Positions 16,709-25,400 of a stretch of DNA of 44,538 nucleotides are shown piece after piece (within the stretch, counting starts at the first letter, position 1; every line of letters begins with the position of its first letter). The stretch lies in assembly GCF_006228105.1 (NCBI RefSeq), contig NZ_VDHH01000008.1, one strand, 5' to 3'. The notes below the pieces were generated by a model. The model ran no database searches. It was not told the DNA's origin and saw only the letters and a list, made by a program, of their open reading frames with translations. Origin of the DNA: Chelonobacter sp006228105 (GTDB taxonomy: Bacteria > Pseudomonadota > Gammaproteobacteria > Enterobacterales > Pasteurellaceae). Position numbers and translations under genes: made by a program.

Positions 16709-17596
16709 TTAGGCACGGTTCGAATTTTGTTTAAGTTGTTCGATAGTCTGTTTGTTGAAAAAATAGTGGGTGCCACAACATTCGCATTGCATATCAATAC
16801 TGCCATTATGTTCGTGCAAAATTTCATCAATTTCGGCATCATCAATCAATAATAGCGCTGCCCCGGAGCGCTCTGCAGAGCAACCGCAGTGGAAGCTGAC
16901 CGCACTTGGAGCAAACAACTCGACGGTTTCTTCGTGATACAGCCGATACAACAACTCTTCTGCCGGCAAAGCAAACAATTCCTGCGCTTTAACCGTGTGG
17001 GTCAGCATCTGCAAATGGTCTAAATCATCAACCGAACCGCTGCCATCCGGCATAATTTGCAGCAGCATACCGGCGGCAACCGGTTTGCCTTCAAACTCAC
17101 CGGTTTTGATGAAAAGTGCGGTTTTCAGTTGTTCGGAGCGTTCGAAATAGTCCTGTAGGCATTCGCTGATGGTTGCTTTGCTCAATTCGACAATCCCTTG
17201 ATAACGCTCGCCCTGTTTTGGGTTGATGGAAATCACTAACACCGCTTTGCCGATCATCTGCTGCAAGCTGCTGTCATCAGCAATCTCACCTTCTACCCGT
17301 GCCAAGGCACGCAATTGCAGCTGATGATTACCGTTGACCAACGCCAGCTTTAACGGACCGTCTCCTTGAATTTGAACGGTAATATCACCTTCGAATTTCA
17401 GCGTGGCGGTCAATAAACCGGTTGCTACCAGCATCTCGCCCAGTAGATTCTGCACGGCTTTCGGATAATGATGGGTATTCAAGGTTTCTTCAAAAGTGCG
17501 GTTCAAGCGCACCCACTCGCCACGCACCGCTTTTTGCTGAAACAGGTAGCGGTGCAGGGTGTCATTGTCTGGTTGGTAAGCGTTAAATTCGGTCAT
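16709..17596 (-). CDS. hslO: Redox-regulated chaperonin Hsp33
   Basis: Cytoplasmic holdase activated by oxidation plus unfolding. The 295-aa protein ends with the redox switch: a CxC pair in FHCGCS and a CxxC pair in CECC about 30 residues later, the cysteines that bind zinc in the reduced state. The N-terminal domain has the typical TGLLTATLKFEGDITVQIQG region. In enterobacteria hslO directly follows hslR; here a relBE pair lies between them. Three uptake signals are inside the gene. The start follows TTTGTCCATT-type sequence on the opposite strand with only a weak ribosome site. Confidence 0.96.
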   Translation of the reverse strand: MTEFNAYQPDNDTLHRYLFQQKAVRGEWVRLNRTFEETLNTHHYPKAVQNLLGEMLVATGLLTATLKFEGDITVQIQGDGPLKLALVNGNHQLQLRALARVEGEIADDSSLQQMIGKAVLVISINPKQGERYQGIVELSKATISECLQDYFERSEQLKTALFIKTGEFEGKPVAAGMLLQIMPDGSGSVDDLDHLQMLTHTVKAQELFALPAEELLYRLYHEETVELFAPSAVSFHCGCSAERSGAALLLIDDAEIDEILHEHNGSIDMQCECCGTHYFFNKQTIEQLKQNSNRA

Positions 17597-17694
17597 ATTT
17601 TGTCCATTGTGATGTATTTATGTTTGGCTTGTATATATGGGTGTTTTGTGGATTTGCAAGGGGAACAAATAATGGGTTGATCTCATTTCCTAGT

Positions 17695-17988
17695 CTAATA
17701 TGTGCCGATTCGTTTTTGCGTATTTTTATAGACTTTCTCACTGTCACGCTGACCAATAGCAATCACAAAAACTGTTACTTTTTCATCTTGTACTTGATAG
17801 ATCAAGCGATACCCAGAAGTGCGTAATTTAATTTTGTAACAATTTGGAAATTCCCGTAATCGATTGGCTTCAATTTTAGGATTTTTTAGGACTTCAAAAA
17901 GTTTCTTTTTAAGTTGAACTTTGATTGTTTCCCCTAATTTTCGCCACTCTTTTAATGCTCTTGGATCAAAAACCAGTTCATAGCTCAT
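17695..17988 (-). CDS. relE: RelE toxin (ribosome-dependent mRNA endonuclease)
   Basis: Type II toxin that cleaves mRNA in the ribosomal A site. The 97-aa protein aligns without gaps over its first 87 residues with E. coli RelE as I remember it. All key catalytic residues are at the same numbers: Lys52 and Lys54 (CYKIKLR), Arg61 (GYRLIY), Arg81 and Tyr87. It therefore looks active. Its ATG overlaps the relB stop by 11 nt (ATGAGCTATGA), giving translational coupling. No uptake signal is seen in the pair, and it interrupts the usual hslR-hslO adjacency, which suggests insertion by transfer. Confidence 0.93.
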   Translation of the reverse strand: MSYELVFDPRALKEWRKLGETIKVQLKKKLFEVLKNPKIEANRLREFPNCYKIKLRTSGYRLIYQVQDEKVTVFVIAIGQRDSEKVYKNTQKRIGTY

Positions 17989-18220
17989 CTAAAGTTACCT
18001 TGATACCTTGCTCAGGATTATTTAGTCGATAGCGTACGGTTTCAAGTAATGCTAAATCCTCGTCGTTGAGCATAACGGTCTGAATGGGAAATTTTTCATT
18101 TTGTGCTACATATTGAAACAAGATTCGAACGGCTTCGGTCGGAGTCATATTCATTTTTTGTAATGCGTGGTAGGCATCTTGCTTCAACTGATCATCTAAA
18201 CGGATATTTAACGTTGCCAT
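17978..18220 (-). CDS. relB: RelB antitoxin and autorepressor
   Basis: Ribbon-helix-helix antitoxin of 80 aa, closely resembling E. coli RelB. The N-terminal strand and helices (MATLNIRLDDQLKQDAY, then MTPTEAVRILFQYVA) bind DNA; the C-terminal part ending VTLDEL wraps the toxin. I chose ATG 18220, which has AAAGGAG upstream and gives a family-length protein, rather than the longer in-frame start at 18280, which falls inside the operator. The gene precedes and overlaps relE, and a symmetric operator fills the promoter. Confidence 0.93.
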   Translation of the reverse strand: MATLNIRLDDQLKQDAYHALQKMNMTPTEAVRILFQYVAQNEKFPIQTVMLNDEDLALLETVRYRLNNPEQGIKVTLDEL

Positions 18221-18251
18221 ATTAGCTCCTTTCGTTTTATTATCAGCATAA

Positions 18252-18280
18252 ATTGTAATGCAAAATAGCATTACACTCAA
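18252..18280 (-). promoter_or_regulatory. relBE promoter with operator palindrome in its spacer
   Basis: On the minus strand TTGAGT (-35, 18280-18275) and TACAAT (-10, 18257-18252) are 17 bp apart. The spacer consists of the inverted repeat GTAATGC-N6-GCATTAC (18255-18274), a likely RelB/RelBE operator that would block polymerase directly. Confidence 0.75.
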
Positions 18281-18291
18281 GCAAGAATTGG

Positions 18292-18672
18292 CTACTCTTG
18301 ATACTTAAACCGAATCAGATCGCGTCGTTCTTTTTTATTCGGGCGCCGTTCGGGGTTGGGCATTGAAAGGGCGTTGGCTTTGCGGGCGGCGGCGATTTGT
18401 TCGCGTTTGGTGATGCTGGCGGTGGTTTCTTGATACAGCAACTGTGCCTGTGCTGCGCCGTTGCGTTTGTCGGAGATGGCTAGAATTTCCACCTCTTTTT
18501 CATCACTGCCTTGACGCAACTTCAGCATTGCACCGATTTCGACGATTTTGCTGGGTTTGCTTCGCTGTCCGTTATAATGCACCTTGCCGCCGTCGATCAT
18601 CTCGCGGGCAATCGAGCGGGTTTTATAAAAACGGGCTGCCCACAGCCATTTGTCCAATCTGACCTGTTCCAT
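18292..18672 (-). CDS. hslR: Ribosome-associated heat-shock protein Hsp15
   Basis: Binds free 50S subunits carrying a nascent chain and helps recycle stalled ribosomes. The 126-aa protein has an N-terminal S4 RNA-binding domain (MEQVRLDKWLWAARFYKTR, then GGKVHYNGQRSKPSKIV) and a basic C-terminal tail (RRPNKKERRDLIRFKYQE). It lies 3 nt after yrfG and is surely co-transcribed with it. Downstream, relBE separates it from hslO. Confidence 0.95.
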   Translation of the reverse strand: MEQVRLDKWLWAARFYKTRSIAREMIDGGKVHYNGQRSKPSKIVEIGAMLKLRQGSDEKEVEILAISDKRNGAAQAQLLYQETTASITKREQIAAARKANALSMPNPERRPNKKERRDLIRFKYQE

Positions 18673-18675
18673 TTT

Positions 18676-19344
18676 TTATCCTGATAACGAGCCTAATAAA
18701 GTCTGAAAATCGGCGATACTTGGGTGGTTGTTAAATTGCTTTGGCGGTTGTTGCGAGTCGGGTGTTGTGATGCCTAACGTGTACGCCATTTGATTGCTTT
18801 TAGCCTGATCTAACACCGGCTCCATATCGTCAATTAACAAAGTGCGGTCGGGATTGAGCTGACAGTGTTGATACACCGATTGCCACAGTGCGCTGTGCAT
18901 TTTTGGTCTTTGGAATTGGTGAGACGAGAGTAGTTGCTCGAAGTAACCGCTCAGATTGCAGTTGTCCATTTTTACCTGCAGGCTAAAAGGATGTGAATCT
19001 GTCAATAAAATCAATTGCTTGTCTAATTTTTGTAGTGATTCCAACAGCGGGTAAACACCCGAACGCACTTGGGTATTGAGAGCGTGCTGCCGCTGCATTT
19101 CGCGAATCGGCAAATCCAATGTTTTCGCCCAATGATCGATATCGTACCACTGCATACTGTGTTCAATATCGCGGTAAAGCTGTTGAATCCGGGCGTGGCA
19201 AGTTTGTGCGTCCAAGCCCTCTTTGTCGGCATAGGTTTGCGGCACCAGCTGTTTCCAAAAATAGGCATCTAAATGCAGGTCGATCAAGGTGCCGTCCAGG
19301 TCAAATAATATGGTATCGATGTTGTCCCAATCGATGATTTTCAC
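18676..19344 (-). CDS. yrfG: GMP/IMP nucleotidase YrfG (HAD family)
   Basis: HAD-superfamily phosphatase of 222 aa similar to E. coli YrfG, which dephosphorylates GMP and IMP. Motif I is FDLDGTLID (Asp15 nucleophile, Asp17), motif II LLTDSHP, and motif III/IV RPK...LLIDDMEP. Its position beside hslR, hslO and pckA reproduces the enterobacterial order. It is divergent from nudE, with about 195 bp between. The substrate assignment rests on homology and synteny only. Confidence 0.88.
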   Translation of the reverse strand: MKIIDWDNIDTILFDLDGTLIDLHLDAYFWKQLVPQTYADKEGLDAQTCHARIQQLYRDIEHSMQWYDIDHWAKTLDLPIREMQRQHALNTQVRSGVYPLLESLQKLDKQLILLTDSHPFSLQVKMDNCNLSGYFEQLLSSHQFQRPKMHSALWQSVYQHCQLNPDRTLLIDDMEPVLDQAKSNQMAYTLGITTPDSQQPPKQFNNHPSIADFQTLLGSLSG

Positions 19345-19540
19345 GCTTAATCCTTGTTTATGGTTTTTGTTATCATGGGTTATTGGCCGCTAAATGCCAC
19401 GGACAATGTGACCGCACGCTGTCGTGAAAGTGCAGCGGAAATACTCCAAAATGATGCTGTCGCTATCAACATCTTCTGGTCACGAAGCCTGATTATATGC
19501 TATTGTTACCGGGATTTATAGTTAATCCGCAGGAGCCAGC

Positions 19541-20101
19541 ATGTGTGAAACTCGGCAAAAACCCAAAATCCTTTCTCTCTCTGTTGCTGCCAAATCAAAA
19601 ATTTTTGAAATCCAAGCGGTAGACTTGGAATTTGCCAACGGTGAGCGGCGAACATTCGAACGTTTTAAACCCAGCCAGCGAAGTGCGGTCTTGGTGATGG
19701 CAATTCACCAAGACAACTTATTATTGGTACGAGAGTATGCGGTCGGTACCGAACGTTATGAACTGGGTTTTGCCAAAGGGCTGATGGATCCGGGCGAAAC
19801 GCCGCAACAAAGCGCCAACCGTGAATTGCAGGAAGAGATTGGCTTCAAAGCCGATAAATTGACACTACTGCGCACCGTGATCACCTCCCCTGGTTTTATG
19901 CATAACCCGATGCACATTTTTCTTGCCGAACAGTTAACGCCATCGTGCTTGGTCGGCGACGAGCCGGAGCCGCTGGAGCTGGTGGCGTATCCGCTCAGTG
20001 AGTTGGATCAGCTGTTGTCTCAACAGGATTTTTGTGAGGCGCGTAATCTGACCGCACTTTACCTGCTGCGCGATCATCTAGCGGCGCAATCAGAAGCATA
20101 A
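19541..20101 (+). CDS. nudE: ADP compounds hydrolase NudE
   Basis: Nudix hydrolase that cleaves ADP-ribose, AP3A and NADH-type compounds. The 186-aa length equals E. coli NudE. A complete Nudix box runs from Gly80 to Gly101 (GLMDPGE, then RELQEEIG) with the catalytic Glu98/Glu99. RBS: AGGAGCC before the ATG. Twelve nucleotides separate it from cysQ, so both phosphoester hydrolases are probably co-transcribed. Confidence 0.93.
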   Translation: MCETRQKPKILSLSVAAKSKIFEIQAVDLEFANGERRTFERFKPSQRSAVLVMAIHQDNLLLVREYAVGTERYELGFAKGLMDPGETPQQSANRELQEEIGFKADKLTLLRTVITSPGFMHNPMHIFLAEQLTPSCLVGDEPEPLELVAYPLSELDQLLSQQDFCEARNLTALYLLRDHLAAQSEA

Positions 20102-20113
20102 ACGGCGGTTGTT

Positions 20114-20968
20114 ATGAATAAAATTATCTTGACCAACGAACTGCTGAACGCCGCCTTGTCGATTGCCAAACGGGCAGGCGAGCTGCTGTTGACTTTTTAT
20201 TATCAGGATATCGACAGTGAATTGAAGCAGGACAATACGCCGGTTACCGCCGCAGATTTGGCAGCCAGTCGTTTTTTGGTGGATGAATTGCAAGCGTTGA
20301 CACCCGGTGTGCCGGTGCTGTCGGAAGAGAGTCAAACCATTGAGTTCAGCGAGCGTCGCCATTGGCAACAATATTGGTTGGTCGATCCGTTGGACGGCAC
20401 ACAACAGTTTTTGCAAAAGACCGATCAATTTTCAGTACTGGTCGCCTTGGTGCAAGATCATCAGCCAACGTTGGGCATTGTCTATTCCCCGGTGCCAAGA
20501 TTGGCATTTTACGCAATGGATAAATTTGGCGCCTATAAGCAGCAAAACGGCGTGATTAGTCGTTTACAAACTTGCCCCCCAAGTGATGAAGTGATTCGAA
20601 TCGTTGTTGGACAGAATGTGGCGCAAGATCAGGTGTTGGCGTGTTTTCGAGATCAGTTTGAATACCAACTGTTGCGTTACGGATCCAGTGGTCTAAAAGG
20701 TGCGCTGGTGGCGGAAGGACGTAGCGATTGTTATATTCGTTTGGGCAAAACCGGTGAGTGGGACACCGCTGCGGTTGAATGTATCTTGCGTGAAACCGGC
20801 GGCAAAATCGTGGATTTATACGGCGAACCTCTGAGCTATAATCGGCGCAATACCTTGATCAATCCTGATTTTATTATGCTAGGCAATGCGGCGTTTCCGT
20901 GGCGAAAGGTGGTGCGTTTTCAACAGCATCTTAAACCGAATGCAGAAAAACAGTGTAATAAACCGTAA
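20114..20968 (+). CDS. cysQ: 3'(2'),5'-bisphosphate nucleotidase CysQ
   Basis: Removes the 3' phosphate of PAP/PAPS, recycling the by-product of sulfate activation and transfer. The 284-aa protein belongs to the inositol-monophosphatase fold: metal site DPLDGTQQF (Asp91, Asp94), an upstream SEES-type acidic loop (LSEESQTIE), and the C-terminal GEWDTAAVE motif. It has an additional C-terminal tail of about 35 residues relative to E. coli CysQ (246 aa). The ribosome site is weak, so translation may be coupled to nudE. Confidence 0.93.
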   Translation: MNKIILTNELLNAALSIAKRAGELLLTFYYQDIDSELKQDNTPVTAADLAASRFLVDELQALTPGVPVLSEESQTIEFSERRHWQQYWLVDPLDGTQQFLQKTDQFSVLVALVQDHQPTLGIVYSPVPRLAFYAMDKFGAYKQQNGVISRLQTCPPSDEVIRIVVGQNVAQDQVLACFRDQFEYQLLRYGSSGLKGALVAEGRSDCYIRLGKTGEWDTAAVECILRETGGKIVDLYGEPLSYNRRNTLINPDFIMLGNAAFPWRKVVRFQQHLKPNAEKQCNKP

Positions 20969-21091
20969 ATGATCAAATGCTGAGCCTAAAATAGACGATA
21001 AGCGTATAATAAGCGATTGACGGCAAGAATTCATCTTATTAGACTGCAATGATTGCTGATCAAAAAGGTCGTGGACCTGAAAGGATAAAAA

Positions 21092-22591
21092 ATGAAAAAA
21101 CCGGACAACAACAGCCTTGTTATTTTTGGCGCTTCGGGAGATTTGACCCACCGTAAATTGATTCCTGCCTTATATCATTTGTTTAAAAATGGTCGTCTAG
21201 CAGATGATTTTGCGATTTTAGGCGTGAGCAGAACCGAATACAGTGACGCACAATATCGTGAAAAATTGAGTGAAATTTTGGCAAAGAGCGAAAACATTGC
21301 AGCGGCTGAGATGGATGAGTTTTTTTCGCATGTTTATTACCAAGCGATTGATACCTCGAACGAAGCCGATTATGCCAAAGTCAAAGTGCGGTTGCAGCAG
21401 TTGGAGCAAGCGCACCATACCGGCGGCAACACGCTGTTCTATCTTTCCACGCCACCGAGCCTGTATCCGGTGATCCCGGCATGTCTGGCGGCGCATGGGC
21501 TGAACCACCAGAATCACGGTTGGAAACGCCTAGTGGTGGAAAAACCGTTCGGCTACGATTTGGCATCGGCAATCAGCCTCGACAGCAAACTGCATGAGGA
21601 TTTTGACGAATCGCAAATCTATCGGATCGACCATTATTTAGGCAAAGAAACCGTACAGAATATTTTAGTGCTGCGCTTTTCTAATGGTTTGTTTGAGCCG
21701 CTGTGGAATCGTAATTACATCGATTATGTGGAAATTACCGGGGCAGAATCGCTTGGTGTGGAAGAACGCGGCGGCTATTACGACGGCTCCGGCGCAATGC
21801 GCGATATGTTCCAAAACCATTTGCTGCAAGTGTTGGCGATGATCGCGATGGAATCACCGGCGGTGATCAATGCTGATGCGATGCGTAATGAAGTGGTGAA
21901 AGTGCTGCAGAGCCTGCATCCGCTGAGTGATGAAGACTTGGAAAAATATCTGGTGCTGGGGCAATATACCGGTGCTAAAGTGCGTGGCGAATACCAGAAC
22001 GGTTATCGCGAAGAAAAAGGCGTTGATCCGCAATCGCGCACCGAAACCTATATGGCACTGAAATTGAAGATCGACAACTGGCGTTGGAGCGGCGTGCCGT
22101 TTTATATCCGCACCGGCAAACGGCTGCCGACTCGGGTGACTGAAGTCGTCATTCACTTTAAGAAAACCCCACATCCGGTATTCAGCACCAATGCACCGGA
22201 GAATAAATTGATTATCCGCATTCAACCGAATGAAGGAATCGTGATGAGTTTCGGCTTGAAAAATCCGGGTTCCGGATTTGAAGCCAAAGAGGTATCGATG
22301 GATTTTCATTATCAGGACTTGGCGGATAAGAATATTCTGGATGCTTACGAACGCTTGCTGCTGGATTCACTGTTGGGAGATGCAACCCTGTTTTCTCGCA
22401 GTGATGCGGTACGAGCCTGTTGGAAATTTGTCCAACCGATATTGGATTATAAAGCCAATAACCCAAAACTATATGGATACGCCAGCGGAACTTGGGGGCC
22501 ACAAGAAGCAGATTTTATGATGGAATCCAAAAACCGCAGTTGGCGTTTCCCGTGTAAAAATTTAACGAATACGGAATATTGTGAGTTATAA
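21092..22591 (+). CDS. zwf: Glucose-6-phosphate 1-dehydrogenase
   Basis: First step of the oxidative pentose phosphate pathway, making 6-phosphogluconolactone and NADPH. The 499-aa protein has the coenzyme motif FGASGDLTHRKL near its start and the active-site signature RIDHYLGKETVQN (about residues 178-190). The glucose-6-phosphate Lys is in VEKPFG. AAAGGAT is the ribosome site. It is followed immediately by pgl and then gnd, so all three pathway steps are contiguous. Confidence 0.97.
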   Translation: MKKPDNNSLVIFGASGDLTHRKLIPALYHLFKNGRLADDFAILGVSRTEYSDAQYREKLSEILAKSENIAAAEMDEFFSHVYYQAIDTSNEADYAKVKVRLQQLEQAHHTGGNTLFYLSTPPSLYPVIPACLAAHGLNHQNHGWKRLVVEKPFGYDLASAISLDSKLHEDFDESQIYRIDHYLGKETVQNILVLRFSNGLFEPLWNRNYIDYVEITGAESLGVEERGGYYDGSGAMRDMFQNHLLQVLAMIAMESPAVINADAMRNEVVKVLQSLHPLSDEDLEKYLVLGQYTGAKVRGEYQNGYREEKGVDPQSRTETYMALKLKIDNWRWSGVPFYIRTGKRLPTRVTEVVIHFKKTPHPVFSTNAPENKLIIRIQPNEGIVMSFGLKNPGSGFEAKEVSMDFHYQDLADKNILDAYERLLLDSLLGDATLFSRSDAVRACWKFVQPILDYKANNPKLYGYASGTWGPQEADFMMESKNRSWRFPCKNLTNTEYCEL

Positions 22592-22592
22592 C

Positions 22593-23306
22593 ATGAATTA
22601 TATTACTTTTGCAGACGCACAAAGTGCGGTAGAGAAGATAGCCGAAGCATTTTTAACCTATAGTCAACAAGCCAAGCCGGTGCATATTTCGCTGTCCGGC
22701 GGCAGCACCCCGAAGTTGTTGTTTAAAACGCTGGCAGAACAGTATGCCGACAAAATTAATTGGCAAAACCTGCATTTCTGGTGGGGTGACGAACGTTGCG
22801 TTGCGCCGGATGATGAAGAGAGCAACTACGGTGAAGTGCAGCGTTTACTGTTCGATCATATTCAGATTCCGGCGGAGAATATCCACCGCATTCGTGGCGA
22901 AGACGAGCCGGAAGCCGAAGCCAAACGCTTTGCCGCTGAAATGTTGGCCGTCGTGCCAAAAAACAGTGCTGGTGTGCCGGAGTTTGATTGGATTATTTTA
23001 GGTATGGGGCCGGACGGTCACACCGCCTCACTGTTTCCGCTGCAAGTGGATTTTGCCACAACAACGTTGACCATCGTGGCGAAGCAGCCGCAATCGGGCC
23101 AACTACGGGTGTCCAAATCTGCTTACCTTATCGAAAATGCGAAACGCCTGACCTATTTGGTCACCGGCGCCAGTAAAGCTGATCTGTTGCATGAAATTCA
23201 ACAGGCAGGCGAGAACGAGTTGCCCTATCCAGCGGCACGGATCAAGGCGAATAACGGCAATACCGAATGGTATTTAGATGCCGATGCGGCGTCGCAGTTG
23301 CAGTAA
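22593..23306 (+). CDS. pgl: 6-phosphogluconolactonase (DevB type)
   Basis: Hydrolyses 6-phosphogluconolactone, second step of the oxidative branch. The 237-aa protein carries the GlcN-6-P-isomerase-like motifs HISLSGGSTPKLL, WWGDERCVAPDDEESNYG and GMGPDGHTASLFP. ATG 22593 leaves a 1-nt gap after the zwf stop; an in-frame GTG at 22581 would overlap zwf by 11 nt, and I prefer the ATG. The tight spacing implies translational coupling to zwf. Confidence 0.94.
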   Translation: MNYITFADAQSAVEKIAEAFLTYSQQAKPVHISLSGGSTPKLLFKTLAEQYADKINWQNLHFWWGDERCVAPDDEESNYGEVQRLLFDHIQIPAENIHRIRGEDEPEAEAKRFAAEMLAVVPKNSAGVPEFDWIILGMGPDGHTASLFPLQVDFATTTLTIVAKQPQSGQLRVSKSAYLIENAKRLTYLVTGASKADLLHEIQQAGENELPYPAARIKANNGNTEWYLDADAASQLQ

Positions 23307-23336
23307 TTTAACCGAGATATATTGAAATGATGGTAG

Positions 23337-23355
23337 GGGTGGATTGCATCTACCC
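23337..23355. repeat. Intergenic dyad element, copy A (pgl-gnd gap)
   Basis: GGGTGGAT-TGC-ATCTACCC forms an 8-bp imperfect stem preceded by GTAG and followed closely by an uptake signal. It resembles two elements at 33302 and 33371, so it may be one copy of a small dispersed repeat. Confidence 0.4.
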
Positions 23356-23416
23356 ATTTACAAAGTGCGGTATAACATATTAATCAACAATTTTAGCAAA
23401 CTAAAAGGAAACAAAC

Positions 23417-24865
23417 ATGAAAGGTGATATCGGTGTAATCGGACTTGCGGTCATGGGGCAAAATCTGATTCTGAATATGAACGACCACGGCTTCAAGGTG
23501 GTGGCTTACAACCGCACCACCAGCAAAGTGGACGAATTTTTGCAAGGGGCGGCAAAAGGCACCAATATTATCGGCGCTTATTCATTGCAGGATTTAGCCG
23601 ATAAACTGGAAAAACCGCGTAAAGTGATGTTGATGGTGCGTGCCGGTGAAGTGGTCGATCAATTTATCGACAGCCTGTTACCGCACTTGGAGCAGGGCGA
23701 TATCATCATTGACGGCGGCAACTCCAATTATCCGGACACCAACCGCCGCGTAAAAGATTTAGCGGCAAAAGGCATTCGCTTTATCGGCGCCGGCGTATCC
23801 GGCGGCGAAGAAGGCGCGCGTTTCGGACCGTCCATCATGCCGGGCGGCAATGCCGAAGCGTGGCCGTATGTGAAACCAATCCTGCAAGCGATTTCCGCCA
23901 AAACCAAAGACGGTGAGCCATGCTGTGACTGGGTCGGTAAAGAAGGCGCCGGGCATTTTGTGAAAATGGTACACAACGGTATCGAATACGGCGATATGCA
24001 GTTGATTTGCGAAGCCTACCAATTCTTGAAAGAAGGGCTGGGCTTAAGTTATGACGAATTGCATCAGGTGTTCAGTGAGTGGAACAAAACCGAATTGGAC
24101 AGCTACCTGATCGAAATCACTGCCGATATTCTCGGTTATCGTGATGAAAACGGCGAACCGTTGGTAGAAAAAATTCTGGATACTGCCGGGCAAAAAGGCA
24201 CCGGCAAATGGACCGGCATCAACGCATTGGACTTAGGCATTCCGTTGACCTTGATCAGCGAAGCGGTATTTGCCCGCTGTGTTTCTGCCTTTAAAGAACA
24301 GCGGGTAGAAAACCAAGCGTTGTTCAATAAGCAGATCGGCACGGTTACAGGCGACAAAGCGCAATGGATCGAAGCGGTACGCAAAGCGCTGCTGGCTTCA
24401 AAAATCATCTCTTATGCGCAAGGCTTTATGCTGATTCGTGAAGCGTCAGAAAACAACCATTGGGATCTGAACTACGGCAACACCGCACTTTTATGGCGCG
24501 AGGGCTGTATTATCCGCAGTGCGTTCTTGGGCAATATCCGTGATGCTTACGAGACTAATCCGAATCTGCAATTCTTGGGTGCCGACCGCTATTTCAAAAC
24601 CATTTTGGAAAATGCGCTGCCGGAATGGCGTAAAGTGGTGGCGAAATCGATTGAAATCGGCTTGCCAATGCCGTGCATGGCGTCCGCCATCACGTTCTTA
24701 GACGGTTACACCAGCGCCCGTTTGCCGGCCAACCTGCTACAAGCGCAGCGTGACTACTTCGGCGCGCACACTTACGAACGCACCGACCGACCACGCGGCG
24801 AGTTTTTCCACACTAACTGGACCGGCAAAGGCGGTGATATCGCTTCTACGACTTATGAAGTGTAG
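23417..24865 (+). CDS. gnd: 6-phosphogluconate dehydrogenase, decarboxylating
   Basis: Converts 6-phosphogluconate to ribulose-5-phosphate with NADPH and CO2 release. The 482-aa length is standard. The coenzyme motif is GVIGLAVMGQNLILN at the N-terminus; substrate and catalytic motifs are DGGNSNYPDT, GAGVSGGEEGARFGPSIMPGG and GHFVKMVHNGIEYGDMQ with the catalytic Lys. The C-terminal tail ERTDRPRGEFFHTNW contributes to the neighbouring subunit's site. About 110 nt separate it from pgl. AAAGGAAA is the ribosome site. Confidence 0.97.
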   Translation: MKGDIGVIGLAVMGQNLILNMNDHGFKVVAYNRTTSKVDEFLQGAAKGTNIIGAYSLQDLADKLEKPRKVMLMVRAGEVVDQFIDSLLPHLEQGDIIIDGGNSNYPDTNRRVKDLAAKGIRFIGAGVSGGEEGARFGPSIMPGGNAEAWPYVKPILQAISAKTKDGEPCCDWVGKEGAGHFVKMVHNGIEYGDMQLICEAYQFLKEGLGLSYDELHQVFSEWNKTELDSYLIEITADILGYRDENGEPLVEKILDTAGQKGTGKWTGINALDLGIPLTLISEAVFARCVSAFKEQRVENQALFNKQIGTVTGDKAQWIEAVRKALLASKIISYAQGFMLIREASENNHWDLNYGNTALLWREGCIIRSAFLGNIRDAYETNPNLQFLGADRYFKTILENALPEWRKVVAKSIEIGLPMPCMASAITFLDGYTSARLPANLLQAQRDYFGAHTYERTDRPRGEFFHTNWTGKGGDIASTTYEV

Positions 24866-24895
24866 TCACTGATTAATATTGGAAATAAAATGAAT

Positions 24896-24932
24896 AGTAA
24901 CTGTGTTTCTGTGGCAACACAGTTACTATAAT
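24896..24932 (+). promoter_or_regulatory. Operator palindrome and promoter of the second toxin-antitoxin pair
   Basis: A perfect 12-bp inverted repeat, AGTAACTGTGTT / AACACAGTTACT (24896-24907, 24916-24927), abuts a consensus -10 TATAAT (24927-24932). No T tract follows, so it is more likely an autoregulatory operator than the gnd terminator. The antitoxin ATG is at 24950 with GGAGG upstream. Confidence 0.65.
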
Positions 24933-24949
24933 TAAAAACGGAGGCTTGT

Positions 24950-25132
24950 ATGCTGATAAAAGAAAAAGGATATGATGAATATCTGGCTGAAAACATTGCA
25001 GCGGGGCGGGCGGATATTGCAGCTGGTCGTATTGTTACACTTGAAGAGGCAGAATTACTAACACTTGAGATTGTTGAACGGATTGCGAACGAGGAAGTAG
25101 AGTTTGAACAAAATATCAAAGCGTTCGCTTAA
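24950..25132 (+). CDS. Small antitoxin of a ParE/RelE-type toxin-antitoxin pair
   Basis: A 60-aa acidic protein placed directly before and overlapping a ParE/RelE-fold toxin. It has the pattern YDEYLAENIAAG, then DIAAGRIVTLEEAE, reminiscent of short ParE-partner antitoxins. I see no full ribbon-helix-helix or HTH domain, so DNA binding is not evident. The ribosome site ACGGAGG is strong. The upstream palindrome suggests autoregulation, perhaps as a complex. Function is assigned mainly by context. Confidence 0.7.
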   Translation: MLIKEKGYDEYLAENIAAGRADIAAGRIVTLEEAELLTLEIVERIANEEVEFEQNIKAFA

Positions 25133-25400
25133 TTTTTCTGTTCGAGCATTAACTGAATTAGAGGATATTCTCACTAGCGTTGGTGAATATACCAATTCTG
25201 CTCGAAGTGTTGCAAAATTACGGTCACTTTTTTTTGAAAAATTTGATTTTATTTCAGAATTCCCGAAAGCCTATAAAGTGCAGTCTGACGGTAGCCGATA
25301 CGCTTTTTGTCAACGCTATCGGATTGTTTATGAATACAATGAGGTGGAAAATAACGTATTCATTTTGACCGTGTTACACAGTCTGAAAAAATATCCATAG
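25104..25400 (+). CDS. ParE/RelE-superfamily toxin
   Basis: A 98-aa protein with the ParE/RelE fold pattern: N-terminal RALTELEDILTSVGEYT helix region, then FPKAYKVQSDGSRYAF and the terminal strands RIVYEYNEVENNVFILTVLH. The final VLHSLKKYP resembles ParE C-termini (VLHGRRD-type). It starts with TTG at 25104, 29 nt inside the antitoxin gene, preceded by GAGGAAG; no ATG occurs early enough to give an intact domain. Whether it poisons gyrase or cleaves mRNA cannot be decided. No uptake signal is present in the pair, consistent with recent acquisition. Confidence 0.8.
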   Translation: MNKISKRSLNFSVRALTELEDILTSVGEYTNSARSVAKLRSLFFEKFDFISEFPKAYKVQSDGSRYAFCQRYRIVYEYNEVENNVFILTVLHSLKKYP

